From Mesostigma viride (taxonomy: Eukaryota > Streptophyta > Mesostigmatophyceae > Mesostigmatales > Mesostigmataceae), in the NCBI GenBank assembly GCA_009746045.1, contig RPFO01000891.1, forward strand, positions 1,364,410 to 1,428,409: a DNA stretch of 64,000 nucleotides, read 5' to 3'. The position numbers and the translations under genes were made by a program. The notes under the pieces were generated by a model. It did not search any database. It was given only the letters and a program-made list of their open reading frames with translations, and had not been told where the DNA came from. Below are positions 1 to 10,440 of the stretch, one piece after another. Position 1 is the first letter of the stretch. Each line of letters opens with the position of its first letter.

Positions 1-128
1 CCTGGGTGTGGCCCTCTGGCAAACCCGGAAACACTAGCTTGTCCTCTTTCTTTTTTGGATCAAACCTGGGCCTGTTCAAGGCCATATTGGAGGTTGTGGT
101 CGTTCCTGCTGGTTGTGGCTGCTGCTGC

Positions 129-160
<32 letters not shown>

Positions 161-1793
161 CCGCTCCCCGCCCTCGTGCCGTGTTGGTGCAGACTCCTGG
201 GTGCCATGTCCACCCCTGCCCTGGTTGCCCCCCCTCTCCCCGTCATCCTCCCCCTCGTCCCTCTCGTCCCTCCTGCGTTTTTGCTGTGGCTGGCACGCCT
301 CCTCCGGTGCCCTGCGTTTTGTTGGCTTCAGCGAGGCCACCAGCCTCGCCACCGTGTCTGCTAGGCGGCCATGCTCGCCCGGGGTGAGCTCCCGCCCCTC
401 GTCCAGCATCTGCTGGGCCAGTGGAGTTGCCTCCGGATGTCCTCCCGGTGGACAAGGTCGCTGGACCGGGTTCGCCCCGGTGCGTCACCCTGGTCCTTGC
501 CGCTGTGCCGTCTCGGTTTGAGATGGTATGCGTTGGCTGCGACAAAAAATGGTAGAGTTGTTCGGTAGAAATGCGTTCATCCGGCATCAAACCAAATTCA
601 GCTCTTACCGCCTCCCCCATGCATCCCCTCACCGCAGCCTTCTTGATGTTCTTCGACATACGGCGTCGCTGCTTCAGCATACGCCTCTCCAGGCGACCTA
701 CGCTTGCCTCCCAGGCGGCCAGATGCCTGCGGTAGCGCTCCTCGGCTTCCCGACGAGCCGGCCCCTGCAAAGGTGCTATCTCCGCGACCTTCCGGTATTT
801 CCAGCTCTTCAGGTCGCGGGTGAGACGCTCACACCTCACCTTGGTGTGAGACATCTTCACCCGAATCCTGGCCGCGAGCGCCTCCGCCCTGTCACGCTCT
901 TGCTGCTCGCGCAGCTTCCTCTGCGCGATCACGTTCCGCCTCCGCTGCTTCTTCTCCCTCTCCGCCTTGAAGACCGCGAGCCTCCTCTGAGCCTCCTTCT
1001 CTCGCGCCTGCATAGCCGGCGTCATCTCCACCAGGTCGTCCGCTTCGGACGCCGACGGACCCGTCAAAGAATACTCCGACTCCTGCAGCACTCCATCAAT
1101 CTCCCTCGGGATCGTTGCCGACCGTCGAAGGCGCTGGAAACACGCCAGGTCCGCCCTCCGCACCACTTCATGGGTCGGCGACGCTGACCTCGGCGACGCT
1201 GACCTCCTCATCAATGCCGCGCGGACCTGGGCAGCATCCTCCATTTGTTGGGCGCGCTCACGTGCGCGCACTGCCAACCTCCGCTCTTCTGCGGACTCCT
1301 GCTCCTGCAGGCTCTGCGCCATGGCAGCATCTGCTGCCACCTGCGCACTGCGCGCCTCGTCTGCCGACGATGGCTGCAGTCCAAACAAACCCAGCGAGCT
1401 GGTTTCCGACACGCTGTCGGACTCCCCACTCTCCTCCTCCTCCGACTCGGGCCCCGCCCCCGCACCACGTGGTGCATATGGTGGTCCCCTCGGACGCACC
1501 ACCGGGGTCGACCCCCGCGCCCTACGCATCAGGGGAACGCGCACCACGACGTTCTCCACAACGTCACGGTACGTCGGGTCGGCTGCCTCCCTCGCCGCAT
1601 CCTCCGGATGCATGGGATCCTGAGCATCCCGGTTCTCGTAATCCTGGCGCATACTCTCCAGGATCGAGTCCGACGTTCCCGAGTCATCGGACATCGGGGA
1701 CGACGAAGACTGGTACCTCGTCACCGACGGCGACTCCTCCTCCGAGGAAGTCGCGCCCATAAGGGCCTTTCCCTTGTTGTTCTTGGGAGCCAT
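1..1793 (-). pseudogene. Element E0: N-terminal gag region of a copia-like retrotransposon, partial
   Basis: Read on the minus strand from an ATG at 1,793 (MAPKNNKGK...); another in-frame ATG lies at 1,853. The product starts Ser/Glu-rich, then has a long Arg/Lys/Glu-rich coiled-coil-like stretch (about nt 1,020-600). The frame changes near nt 470. The second frame continues with a basic, nuclear-localisation-like segment (KPTKRR), an 11-residue Gln run (nt ~118-155) and, at the window edge, DKLVFPGLPEGHTQ. That last motif matches the start of the gag domain of element C at 15,420 (VRGLPEGYTRQQ). C also begins with MAPKN, so this is read as the N-terminal extension of a related gag. The rest of the element lies left of the window. 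The single frame change may be decay or a sequencing error. No host function is claimed. Confidence 0.7.
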
Positions 1794-1896
1794 TGGTTCA
1801 AAAGATGGGTAAAAAAATGGAAATGGGTGTTTTGCGAACTGAACGTTTCGCACGCTCGTCGTTTTGTCGTGTATGTTTTTTGGAGTTTTTAATGCA

Positions 1897-2275
1897 AGTT
1901 ATGCAACACAAAGCTTGGAATGCTTGGGCACTGCCAAATGGCGTGTGTGTGCGTGAACGACGAGACACCTTGGCATTAGGATAATGTGGCACATATACTG
2001 CTGGCCAGCCGTCAACGATGGCTGGCCAGACTTTGCGTAAGTTAAACTAACTTACTGATCTTGGACGGACTAACCTATCAGTTACAACCTGATCTAGTCA
2101 GTCCTAACATGACAACTACAGTCCCGGTACCGAGGTACCGGCTCATCACATACTGAGTACAGCCACGTGTCCATGCCACGACTGTTCTAGTCCAGCACCG
2201 TCCCAGTACCCAATTGGGCGCCGGCGGTGCTGGCACGTGTCCACTTAGGCTACAGGCGGGAGACTTAGACTAACT
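1897..2275 (-). repeat. Probable 5' LTR of element E0
   Basis: The stretch between the E0 gag start and the first B coding sequence begins AGTTA and ends TAACT, the kind of short inverted terminus seen on the verified LTRs of A, C and D here. The right edge is supported because B coding sequence starts directly at 2,276. The left edge is uncertain (AGTTT at 1,884 is an alternative) because the partner LTR lies outside the window. It contains several short inverted repeats, such as GGTACCGAGGTACC near 2,126. Confidence 0.45.
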
Positions 2276-2280
2276 ACCGG

Positions 2281-2978
2281 AGCGTCGACGACATCGAGCA
2301 AGAGCTGCACGGTCTGGTCGGGATCCAGACTGTGATTACAGCCTTGACCGGGTGCGTGCGGAGTTGGCGGCCAGGCGAGGAGAAGTTGCGGAGCCAGCTG
2401 GTGCGGTGCGACACGAGTTCGTGCAGGCAGCAGCGGGTGCGGGTGTACAACGTACGTTCGCAGGCGTAATTGGCGACGAGGGAGTTGCAGCGGGACCAGT
2501 TCGACGTGAGCGACGCGGGGCGGAGCGCTACAGGCGGCTGGCAGAGGTCGAGGCGGCTGCGGAAGCCATCACCGGAGGTCAGCGTGCGACACGAGTCGAC
2601 AGGAATCCGGAGCGAAGGAGAGTTCCTTTTCAGGAACTGCCCCAACCTCTTCGCGTTCGTGTGACGCGTTGGGAGGAGTTCGCCCCTCTGGGTTACGACA
2701 GTGACCTTGAGGTGGGAGCTGTGGGGGTCGCTGGTCTAGGCGACGAGGAGCTTGGCGACCGCGAGGTGCCAAGATACAACCCGCGGGGTGGTAACGACGG
2801 GTTGTCACCTGTCTACTACACTAACGGTGACGACGCTGTCATCGCGGGCCGACAGCGGGCCGACGACGGTGCCGCAGGTAGCAGGGTGCCAGAGCTTATC
2901 GTTGTGAGCGACAGCGACAGTGACAGCGACAAGGAGAACCAGGAAGCGCCCGCGGGTGACCGTGGTGGTCTTGACTGA
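2281..2978 (+). pseudogene. Element B ORF0: unknown protein encoded before gag, 5'-truncated
   Basis: Function unknown. An open frame from about 2,352 to the stop at 2,976-2,978 is Arg/Ala/Glu-rich, contains VTRWEEFAPLGYDSD, and ends in an acidic DSDSDSDKENQE tail. A short alternative frame upstream (SVDDIEQELHGLV, 2,281 on) may be the original N-terminal part before a frame change near 2,345. The TRW motif followed by an acidic tail also occurs in the ORF before gag of element D (about 42,980-42,700), so this is a shared retrotransposon gene and not chance. About 500 bp fewer than in D remain, consistent with E0 having landed in it. It ends about 100 nt before the gag ATG. Confidence 0.55.
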
Positions 2979-3082
2979 GTGGTAACACTTGTCAATTTTC
3001 TTTCTTGTTCAGCAGCTTATATTCGGCTTTAATTGCTGTTTGGCCACTTGGCTGGCTGTAGCAGACCTGAACAGGGGCCATC

Positions 3083-4258
3083 ATGAGTGAGGGAGCTATT
3101 GACCAACGAGGGCGCGGTGTCGGCTTTGAGCGGCGCGGCGCTGGGATCGATGGACGCGATGGACGCGATGGACGCGGTGGAGGCCAGGCGCTAGGGGACC
3201 AAGCTGCGCTGGCAGATGATCAGAGCCAAGGATCTCAAGGCGGTCAGAACGCGCCAGCAGCAGACCAAGCTGCACCTAGGCGGCCGACCGTGGCCGAGGG
3301 GTACGCGGTGCTAAGCCAGTTTCATGCAGTCCATCAAGGACAATTGGCAGCCCCGGGACGCGGAGAGGATGTTGGAGGACATGAACTTGTACACTGACAT
3401 ATACACCGGTGACAAACTTCGCATCCTGGCGTCTAGTGCCTACATAAGGCAGTCGGCAAGGCGGCTGTTCAAGTTCGTCCGGGAGCGACATACCGCGGGG
3501 GATACCTGGACTGCGTTTATGACGCGACTCAGGGTGTTCCTGAGTGATAAGAGGACCATAGATGGTTCTCACCTGAAACAGCAGTACCTGGACTACAAGC
3601 CCATCAAGGGGCAGCTATAGTGGTCCACGCCTTTGAAGACTTTGTCAAGCTGAGGGAGGACGCCATGGCCAAAGGGCTCTTCGTTGCAGACCGGATGGCC
3701 ATGGGCGACTTTCTCAAGTCGCTGCAGCTGGATCCTGTCACAATGGATAACGTGACCATCCACATGCGCCAAGTCCATGGCTGGGCTGCCATGACGGACC
3801 AGCTGTATGAGTGTTTCAGCGGCAAGTATGTAGGCGGTAAGCGCCCACGTCAAGGGGACGAGGAGGCAGCTGAGCCTGCAGTTAAGTCCATGAGGGGATC
3901 GGGCCACGGGGGCCCAGCGTCCTCGAGGGGGCCTGAGACCTCTTCTAGGGGTCGAGGAAGGTCCAGGAGGGGGCGTGGCAGAATGGCTGGACGGGGGACA
4001 CCTCCGAAGTCGGGGCATCCACAGTCCCAGTTTGACTTCAAGAGGGTGGGTGGTCCTCCCAAGGCTGGACCCAGCAGTGGGACCTCACGGGACATCAGTC
4101 AGGTGGAATGTTATTTCTGCCAAGGGAAGGGTCACTTCAGGAATGAGTGTCCTTCGTACCTGAGGCAGGAAGGTCAGAGCAAGCCAGCTCAGGGTGGCAG
4201 CAAGGAGAAGGCTGGTCCATCCCAGGATAAGGGCAAGGGCAAGGCTGTTGATCATTGA
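3083..4258 (+). pseudogene. Element B gag (nucleocapsid with CCHC zinc knuckle), frameshifted
   Basis: Structural gag protein, expected to form the particle and bind element RNA. Starts MSEGAIDQRGRG at 3,083 with a Gly/Arg/Asp-rich leader. A frame change near 3,320 leads into a helical capsid-like part (SIKDNWQPRDAERMLEDM...), and another near 3,618 leads into HAFEDFVKLREDAMAKGLF.... An RG-rich basic linker precedes one zinc knuckle, CYFCQGKGHFRNEC (C-x2-C-x4-H-x4-C). The frame ends at UGA (4,256-4,258) followed by CUU GAG, and the same frame stays open for another 345 nt. Element D has the same arrangement, suggesting gag-pol by stop readthrough. The capsid part aligns by eye with D gag around 41,940-42,010. 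Confidence 0.75.
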
Positions 4259-4675
4259 CTTGAGCCTGCACACATCCCTGAACCCTGGAGGGTGCCCCCA
4301 GGGGTGTGTAATGTAGCTGCTAGTGAAGGCAGTGAGGGGCAGCCCCATGCTCTAGTGACAGAGCCTATTGGACACGATGGGGCAAGCTTGGTTACCACAG
4401 AGAGTATGCCAGCTGTAGCTGCAGTGGTTACTCGCCAACGTGCCCGCCATGGCGGTGCTGAGCCTGAGGTAGGACCTGGTGCTGTGGACCCAGGTGGATC
4501 TCAGAAGCATTCTGACCGTGCAGGACTGGCACAGGATGGTCAGGATGAGGATAGGGCTGGAGACAGTCTGACAGGCACGACCCTGGTGCCTCCTGTACAT
4601 TATTAAGGGATCTGTACATACCTTGAGTGCTAATAATGACAATAAAAGATTTTCTCTCTTGTATGACATTGCCTC
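4259..4675 (+). pseudogene. Element B pol, first piece: gag-integrase linker and integrase N terminus
   Basis: In frame with gag after the UGA, an open stretch (LEPAHIPEPWRVPPG...) runs to a TAA at 4,604-4,606. It is low-complexity linker with no protease motif. In a neighbouring frame KGSVHTLSANNDNKRF leads to LLYDIA, where element A interrupts; the continuation SRLHTMFGH is at 10,441. The absence of a protease here is important because copia elements normally carry it at this position. A one-base frame change between about 4,560 and 4,600 separates the two frames. Confidence 0.65.
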
Positions 4676-5123
4676 AGTTGTAAAGCATTACAAATGATGC
4701 TGGGCAGGGCTCGGAAAAATACTGCCGGAACGACACATTGAAATAAACGTATGCATTATTCTGTCCAGGTTTTCTGTTATGCAATATATCAGTTTGCCGC
4801 ACGTGATGTTGATTATCTGGATGCGGACAATGAATCCGGCGCGACTCATGTCGTTGGCCAAAATGGTTGCCACAATGGTTGCAGTCTTGCCACGGGTTGT
4901 TAAGATATAACCATGGCAGACTGAAGTTTGGCGTCTGGTGTCTAGAAGGTTCCATGTGCACAACGCATACTGCATGGCCATACTTGTAACGACAGTGCAT
5001 GCAGGACAAGGTTTCTAGGCATCTCTAGAAGGTTGACGCTGTAAATGTATAAATTAAAGCAATAAACAGCGGCCAAGGAGCCGCAGCCATTGCAACCAAA
5101 CCCTTCCAAAGTCTTTCTCAACT
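4676..5123 (+). repeat. Element A 5' LTR
   Basis: 448 bp, AGTTG...CAACT, paired with 9,993-10,440. Near its 3' end are TGTATAAATTAAAGCAATAA-type A/T-rich signals (about 5,047-5,066) that could serve as promoter or poly(A) elements. The internal region starts CGTACTCTTAATC, which is not the usual tRNA-iMet primer site; D starts in a similar way (CGTATTATT), so a shared unusual primer is possible. Confidence 0.93.
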
Positions 5124-5151
5124 CGTACTCTTAATCACACATTTTTTTTCC

Positions 5152-6196
5152 ATGGCTCGTAGCCGTGCTGCAGCAAGCGCTGAGACTGACGCCATTGTCC
5201 TGACTGGACAGGACAAGAAGGAAATGAACAAATTAAAGCAGCACGAATTGGCAATGCGTTTGCTGCCCAAGCCGCTGCCACCCGGCAGCAAGGACCCGGA
5301 GAAGAAGGACTACTACGACGGCCTGGGGTACTGGTACGCGAAGACAGCGAGTTTCCTGGACAACGACCACGTTGCTACGTTGCGATTCAGTGGACACGGC
5401 TCGTCGGGAATGCCGGCCGTCCGTGATTTGATCCGGATTGCCCACGAGAAGAAGATGGAGTGGGCGGACTTTTACAGCCGTTTGAAGGAACTCCTGGTGC
5501 CCGAGGGCCTGCTCAAGTCGATCAAAGATATGATGCGGATCCTCACTTTCGAGGTGTCGGGCGACCCGGTCCAGGCGACACTGGCATTCGAGAGGATGCT
5601 GGAAGACACTACGTTGACTTTTCCAGATGATTTCAGCGTCGTGCTTTTCCTGGGCAAGGCCCTCGCCAGTGGTGTGATTACTGACAGCAGTATCCAAGGC
5701 TTGGCTCCCGTCCTGACTCCTGACAAAGGAAAAGCTGGAAAGCAGGGCTGCCAGCTTTACTGCCATCCGGGAGGCCTTCGCCCTCGGTGGCGCGGCACAG
5801 GAATTGGCGGGAAGGGGATCTGCCACCAAGCCCGCGGGAACAGCAAGCATCAGTGCTGTTTTGGGGGAGGGCGACAGACGCGAGAAGTGCCCGAGGTGCC
5901 AGGGCACTGGCCACAACCGTGACAGCTGCAATGCCAACAAGAATTTTCCTCTGTCGACCAATTTGTGTGGCAAATGCCACAAGCCAGGCCACAAGGCCAG
6001 GTTTTGCAAGTCCGGCAGGCAGCCGGACAAGAAAAACGATGCCACAGCCGACGAGGGTAAGGCCGGGCCCATTAGGAGGCCTCGTCGGAGTATGCGCTGG
6101 GTTCGTCCCCAGCAGGCGCAGCAGGCGCAACAGGCGCAGCAGGCGCAGCAGGCGCAGCAGGCGCGGCAGGCGCAGCAGGCGCAGCAGGGAAACTAG
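5152..6196 (+). pseudogene. Element A gag with two CCHC zinc knuckles
   Basis: Starts MARSRAAASAETDAI at 5,152, 28 nt after the LTR. About 190 residues of helical capsid-like sequence (KDYYDGLGYWYAKTASFL..., LAFERMLEDTT) precede a frame change near 5,725. The next frame gives FALGGAAQELAGRG and two zinc knuckles, CPRCQGTGHNRDSC and CGKCHKPGHKARFC. From about 6,105 to 6,190 a CAG-GCG-type repeat follows. In this frame it encodes Gln/Ala repeats and ends at TAG 6,194-6,196; in the pol frame it encodes Gly-Ala-Ala repeats that run directly into pol. Gag and pol were probably one polyprotein or were joined by frameshifting in this repeat. Confidence 0.8.
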
Positions 6197-9100
6197 ACGG
6201 CCCAGGACAGGGCGTATTCGACAGTGATAGGGTTCTGCAGTCTAGCCCAGCGGAGCGGCCATTGGCAAATGAGAATCAAGGGGCAGCACAAGATTTATCG
6301 GACAGTGTACCCGTAACTGATGGTAATGAAAAGCTTGTTTCTATTTACGGAATTGCCTCTCGTCTGCACACATTATTTGGCCATGGCACAAATGCTTATA
6401 AATTTGCAAATGCACTGGGTGGGGCAGAGCTTTTGGCAGCATGTCGAGATTGCTATGCGCATTGTCCTGTGTGTCAGGCTACTGGGCCAAAGCTTCCCCG
6501 CCACCATGCTAAGCATCCCTCCGCATGCAAAGGGCAGATTGTAGGCGACGTACTGTTCTGGGCGTTTCTCCCTTATTTCATAGCCATAGATAGGTATGCT
6601 CATAATGTAGCAGTCATCCCGCTGCGGGGTCAGTCAGCGGAAGATTTGGCGGAGGCTATTGACATTCTCTCTGCGTTTTTCTCTCCTATTGAGTCATTAC
6701 AAGTGGACAGGCAGTTCGCATGCTTTGAGGGCAAGCCGGGGTTTGAGTACCTCCGGACAGGGGGCCGTCAAGACCATGAAGGGCAAGGTTTGGTGGAACG
6801 TGCTGTGCAGGAATTTAAACAAGCTGCACGGCGGAACGGTGAGGCTGCTCTTGGTTCTTATGCTTCCCGTTTAGTGTGGGCTTTGCATATTTCTGCATGC
6901 CTAAACCGCCGTGTGCTCCTTTCAGTGCCTTCGCGCAATTGTGTTATCACTGCAGAGGGCTTGCAGCATGGCCACTACCTGCCTGAAGTAGAGAGGAATG
7001 GGCACAGCATTTGCAGCAAAAGTTTGCCAATCTGGTTCGAAGGGATATGCGTAGGCCGGTTACCGCCTATAGCGTAGGGGACCAGGTTTGGATTCATGAT
7101 GAGGGCTCCTTTGGCAAGAGGGGACAATGGGAGGGCCCAGCCACGGTGGAGGCTGTGGACGTGCATGTACGCAAGGCGATTGTGTCCTTGCAGGGCAAGC
7201 AACACCACATTCCCTGGAGCAGACTCAAGCCTTACCTGCCGCACACGAGCGCATGGGAGCGACTTCTCCACTACTACGCGGACGTGGCGCACTTCGTGCG
7301 AGAGCCAGGTGATGTTCCCACCTCTCCCCCTCGTTCTCTGCCTGCCTCTGACCCTATGGATGTCTTTGTGGGGAATAGCGAGGACGATGGTGACGTAGAT
7401 GATGATGGGGACGTGCGGGCTCTAGCGGAGGATGTTCGAGGCGTAATGAGCGAGCCCCCTGCTGACCTGCGCGAGGGTAGTAGGGCGGGCTTTACTCCTG
7501 CCGTTAGCCAGGATCCGGCTGCCGTTAGTCAGCCTAGCCAGGGGCGTGGTGGTTTGCTGAACAAGATTGTGCTAGGGCTGAGGCGCCGAGACAATACCAT
7601 GGGGCTTGCTTCCCTTCGCAACCCAACCTGTGCAATGGGCAGTGCACCACCTCAGCTTGACCCGAGCATCGCTGTGATTTCCTCACTCTCGGCCACTTGG
7701 TCACTTCAGTGTGGGCTTCTCGTAGACACCCAAGCCCAGGTCTCCATTATTGGGGAGTATTGTGTAGATGATGATTGTCCCTTGTTTCCCTCCGGTGGAC
7801 CCAGGTCACTGACTTTGCTAGGTCGGGGTCTTACAAGGTCTTGGGGGAGATCCCACTAGAGATCCTGGGTGTTGAGACGCCTATGTGTGTGGTGGAGGGA
7901 TACGAGGGCCCAGCACTTTTGGGGCAGCCATTCTTGTCCCTACCCGGGGTCACAGTTAGTAGCACACAGTTGTCTCGAGCGGGATTCGGTTACCTGAGAT
8001 TAAACAATTTCTCCCTTGATGTAGCGACTAGGGGCCTCTCCTTGCCTATGGTGGCAGCCCTGAAAGGGGTAGAGTACAATGATTCTGAGTTGCCTCCTGC
8101 CCGTGATCTCATTACCCCTAAGGCCCTTACCCCTGAAAGCTTGGGGCTTAATTTTCATGACTTTGCTAAAGAGAGCCCCATGTCCTTCTTTGATGTAGCC
8201 AGGCACGTCTCGACTGAGGAGGGTCTAGACAATACCCAAGGTGCCATCTTGGCTGCGGGGGAACGATGGCTAGGGCTGGGGTGTGTGGAGCCTGTGGATG
8301 TTGTACCGAGGGATGGCAGATTGCTTCGCTTTAAGTGGACATTTCAGATGAAGCCCGTCCCGGGCACTGATAGGAAAGTAGAATTCGCTAGACCTGTAGT
8401 GCTAGAGTTTTCTGGATCTTCTGACCTGCCCCCTTCAGCCTTGACTGCGCCAGGTTTAAACAAGGATACGTGGCGCATGGTAGTGTGCTTTCATCTAGGG
8501 CGCTTGAATAGGGGCATGCCACATGGGTCCGCTGTGCTAGATTTTTCAAAGGCCTACCTCCACGGGGATGCCAATGAAAGTGCTCGGCTATGGGATGGCA
8601 CCACGCCCCTCTATGTTAGGACACCCAAAATCTGGGAGCCTCTTGTAGGAAAGAAGTTTATGCGGTTGATAAAGGCGGTTGATGGGACCGTGGCTGGTCC
8701 ACGGGCTTGGCGCCTGAGCCTAGAGCGCCTTCTCCTTGACACAGCTCGCATGGTGTACAGTGACTTGGACCCCTCCTTGTTTGTGGGCGTCTGGAAGGGC
8801 GAGCTGGTGTTTGTGTTCGTGCATGCGGATGACTGTGATTGCTTTGGCCCGCGTGAATGGATTGCCTGGTTCCATAGCATTGTGCATGCCAGGTACCCTG
8901 TGGGCAAGCTTATTTTCCGTGAGCCGGGCAAGGTGGTTCAGTTCATGGGCATGGACACTCTCATGGATCACGATGAGCACGGCAAGTGGGCGATGTTGCT
9001 TCAGCCCAAGGGCAGCTATGTGCAGGATTTGGTTAAGGAGGTAATGAGCAGCAGTGGGCCGCTTCTTGCGTCTGAGTGTGGGACATTGCGTGGCAAGCTT

Positions 9101-9766
9101 AATATTTGGCTGGCCTGCACCACTAGCCCTGATTTGGCTGTCCTTAGCCGACTGCCTGACAATGTACTGTGCCTTATTGACCGTGCGGTGATTGTGCAGT
9201 ACCTCCTGGCCTCACCCGGGTTGATGTTACAAGGTGTAGACTGGGATAAGCCCGTGGAGCTTGTGTCTTATTGCGACAGTTCCCTAGATGCCCGCGTGCT
9301 CACCAAGATGCGTGGTAGGTGCGCTGCTGTCACTACCATTTGCAACGCTGACCAACCCACGATGTCTTCCATCTTTGCATGGTATTCCCGTTTGCACCGC
9401 CGCGTGTATGTGGGATCCGACACCGCTGAGGCGCGCGCATACTGCGAGGCTGCGAGCGAGCTGTCCTACTTCCACGCGCTCATTTGCTGGATTCTCGCGG
9501 TGGGCGGCACCACTCCGCATCTCCGTCGCGTGATACGCACGGACAGCCAGGCGGTTGTTGATTTCATTGAGAACCCTTATGCCCGCACACGGGACTTGGA
9601 CTTCCTCAGGGTCAAGGAGTTCTCTGATTGTGTCAGTACCCAGCATGTGCCGGGCGAAAGGAACTACTCCGATGCCCTTACTAAACTGTATAGCTCAGCT
9701 AAGGCACAGTACCCGCTTCTGCGACACACGATGAATAGGCTATCACTGGGTCAGTCTTCGCACTAG
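6197..9766 (+). pseudogene. Element A pol: integrase - protease-like - RT - RNase H
   Basis: Integrase: zinc-binding H-x4-H (HTLFGH) and CPVC, core D in VGDVLFW, second D in LQVDRQFACF, E in GLVERAVQ (6,340-7,000). After a frame change near 7,000 come the integrase C-terminal part and an acidic linker. An aspartic-protease-like segment follows: DTQAQVSII (Asp codon 7,725-7,727), and after a frame change near 7,800 ALLGQPFLSLPGV. RT (about 8,000-9,110) has motif A VLDFSKAYLHG and, in place of YVDD, HADD in VFVHADDCDCF. RNase H has YCDSSLDAR, GSDTAEARA and RTDSQAVVDF. It ends NYSDALTKLYSS...SSH, stop at 9,764-9,766. Integrase lies before the protease-like domain, opposite to standard copia. Confidence 0.85.
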
Positions 9767-9992
9767 TTGAGTTGCGTTGAACCATGAATGGCCCCGCGCC
9801 ACGGGTTTTCAGCCTTGGTAGGTTTTCCCCGGGAGTGATTACCTATATTGTATAATAATGTTCAGTGGGCATTACCCTCTGAGACTATGTCGGTGTTGTA
9901 GTTGCTATTCATGATGGCATGGCCCGCGCGGCCGTTAATGACTGATAAGAGTACGCTGGCCATCTTTGCCACATGAAAAAGAAAAGTGCTGG
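9767..9992 (+). other. Element A 3' UTR with polypurine tract
   Basis: Non-coding stretch between pol and the 3' LTR. A purine run (GAAAAAGAAAAG, 9,974-9,985) sits a few bases before the LTR start, where a polypurine plus-strand primer is expected. D and B have similar purine runs followed by TTGG at the same place. Confidence 0.7.
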
Positions 9993-10440
9993 AGTTGTAA
10001 AGCATTACAAATGATGCTGGGCAGGGCTCGGAAAAATACTGTCGGAACGACACATTGAAATAAACGTATGCATTATTCTGTCCAGGTTTTCTGTTATGCA
10101 ATATATCAGTTTGCCGCACGTGATGTTGATTATCTGGATGCGGACAATGAATCCGGCGCGACTCATGTCGTTGGCCAAAATGGTTGCCACAATGGTTGCA
10201 GTCTTGCCACGGGTTGTTAAGATATAACCATGGCAGACTGAAGTTTGGCGTCTGGTGTCTAGAAGGTTCCATGTGCACAACGCATACTGCATGGCCATAC
10301 TTGTAACGACAGTGCATGCAGGACAAGGTCTCTAGGCATCTCTAGAAGGTTGACGCTGTAAATGTATAAATTAAAGCAATAAACAGCGGCCAAGGAGCCG
10401 CAGCCATTGCAACCAAACCCTTCCAAAGTCTTTCTCAACT
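9993..10440 (+). repeat. Element A 3' LTR
   Basis: 448 bp, identical to 4,676-5,123 except for two C/T differences. Followed by GCCTC (10,441-10,445), the target duplication. Antisense open frames inside both LTR copies are by-products of the duplication. Confidence 0.93.

Larger units (their letters stand above)
4676..10440 (+). mobile_element. Element A: complete, recently inserted copia-like LTR retrotransposon (5,765 bp)
   Basis: Two 448-bp LTRs (4,676-5,123 and 9,993-10,440) differ at only two positions, both C/T. The element is flanked by GCCTC at 4,671-4,675 and again at 10,441-10,445, a 5-bp target duplication. LTR ends are AGTTG..CAACT. Internal order: gag with two CCHC knuckles, integrase, protease-like, RT, RNase H. 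Frame changes near 5,725, 6,075, 7,000 and 7,800 break the coding sequence although the LTRs are almost identical. These are either very recent damage or indel errors in the read data. It lies in the integrase of element B. Confidence 0.92.

Noticed and set aside
1-1900. Several + strand frames of 60-219 codons
   Set aside because: Antisense to the E0 gag frame and lacking motifs; GC-rich codon bias opens them by chance.
4674-5009. Minus-strand frames in the LTRs of A (also 9,862-10,326)
   Set aside because: Duplicated because the LTR is duplicated; no recognisable protein and antisense to LTR signals.
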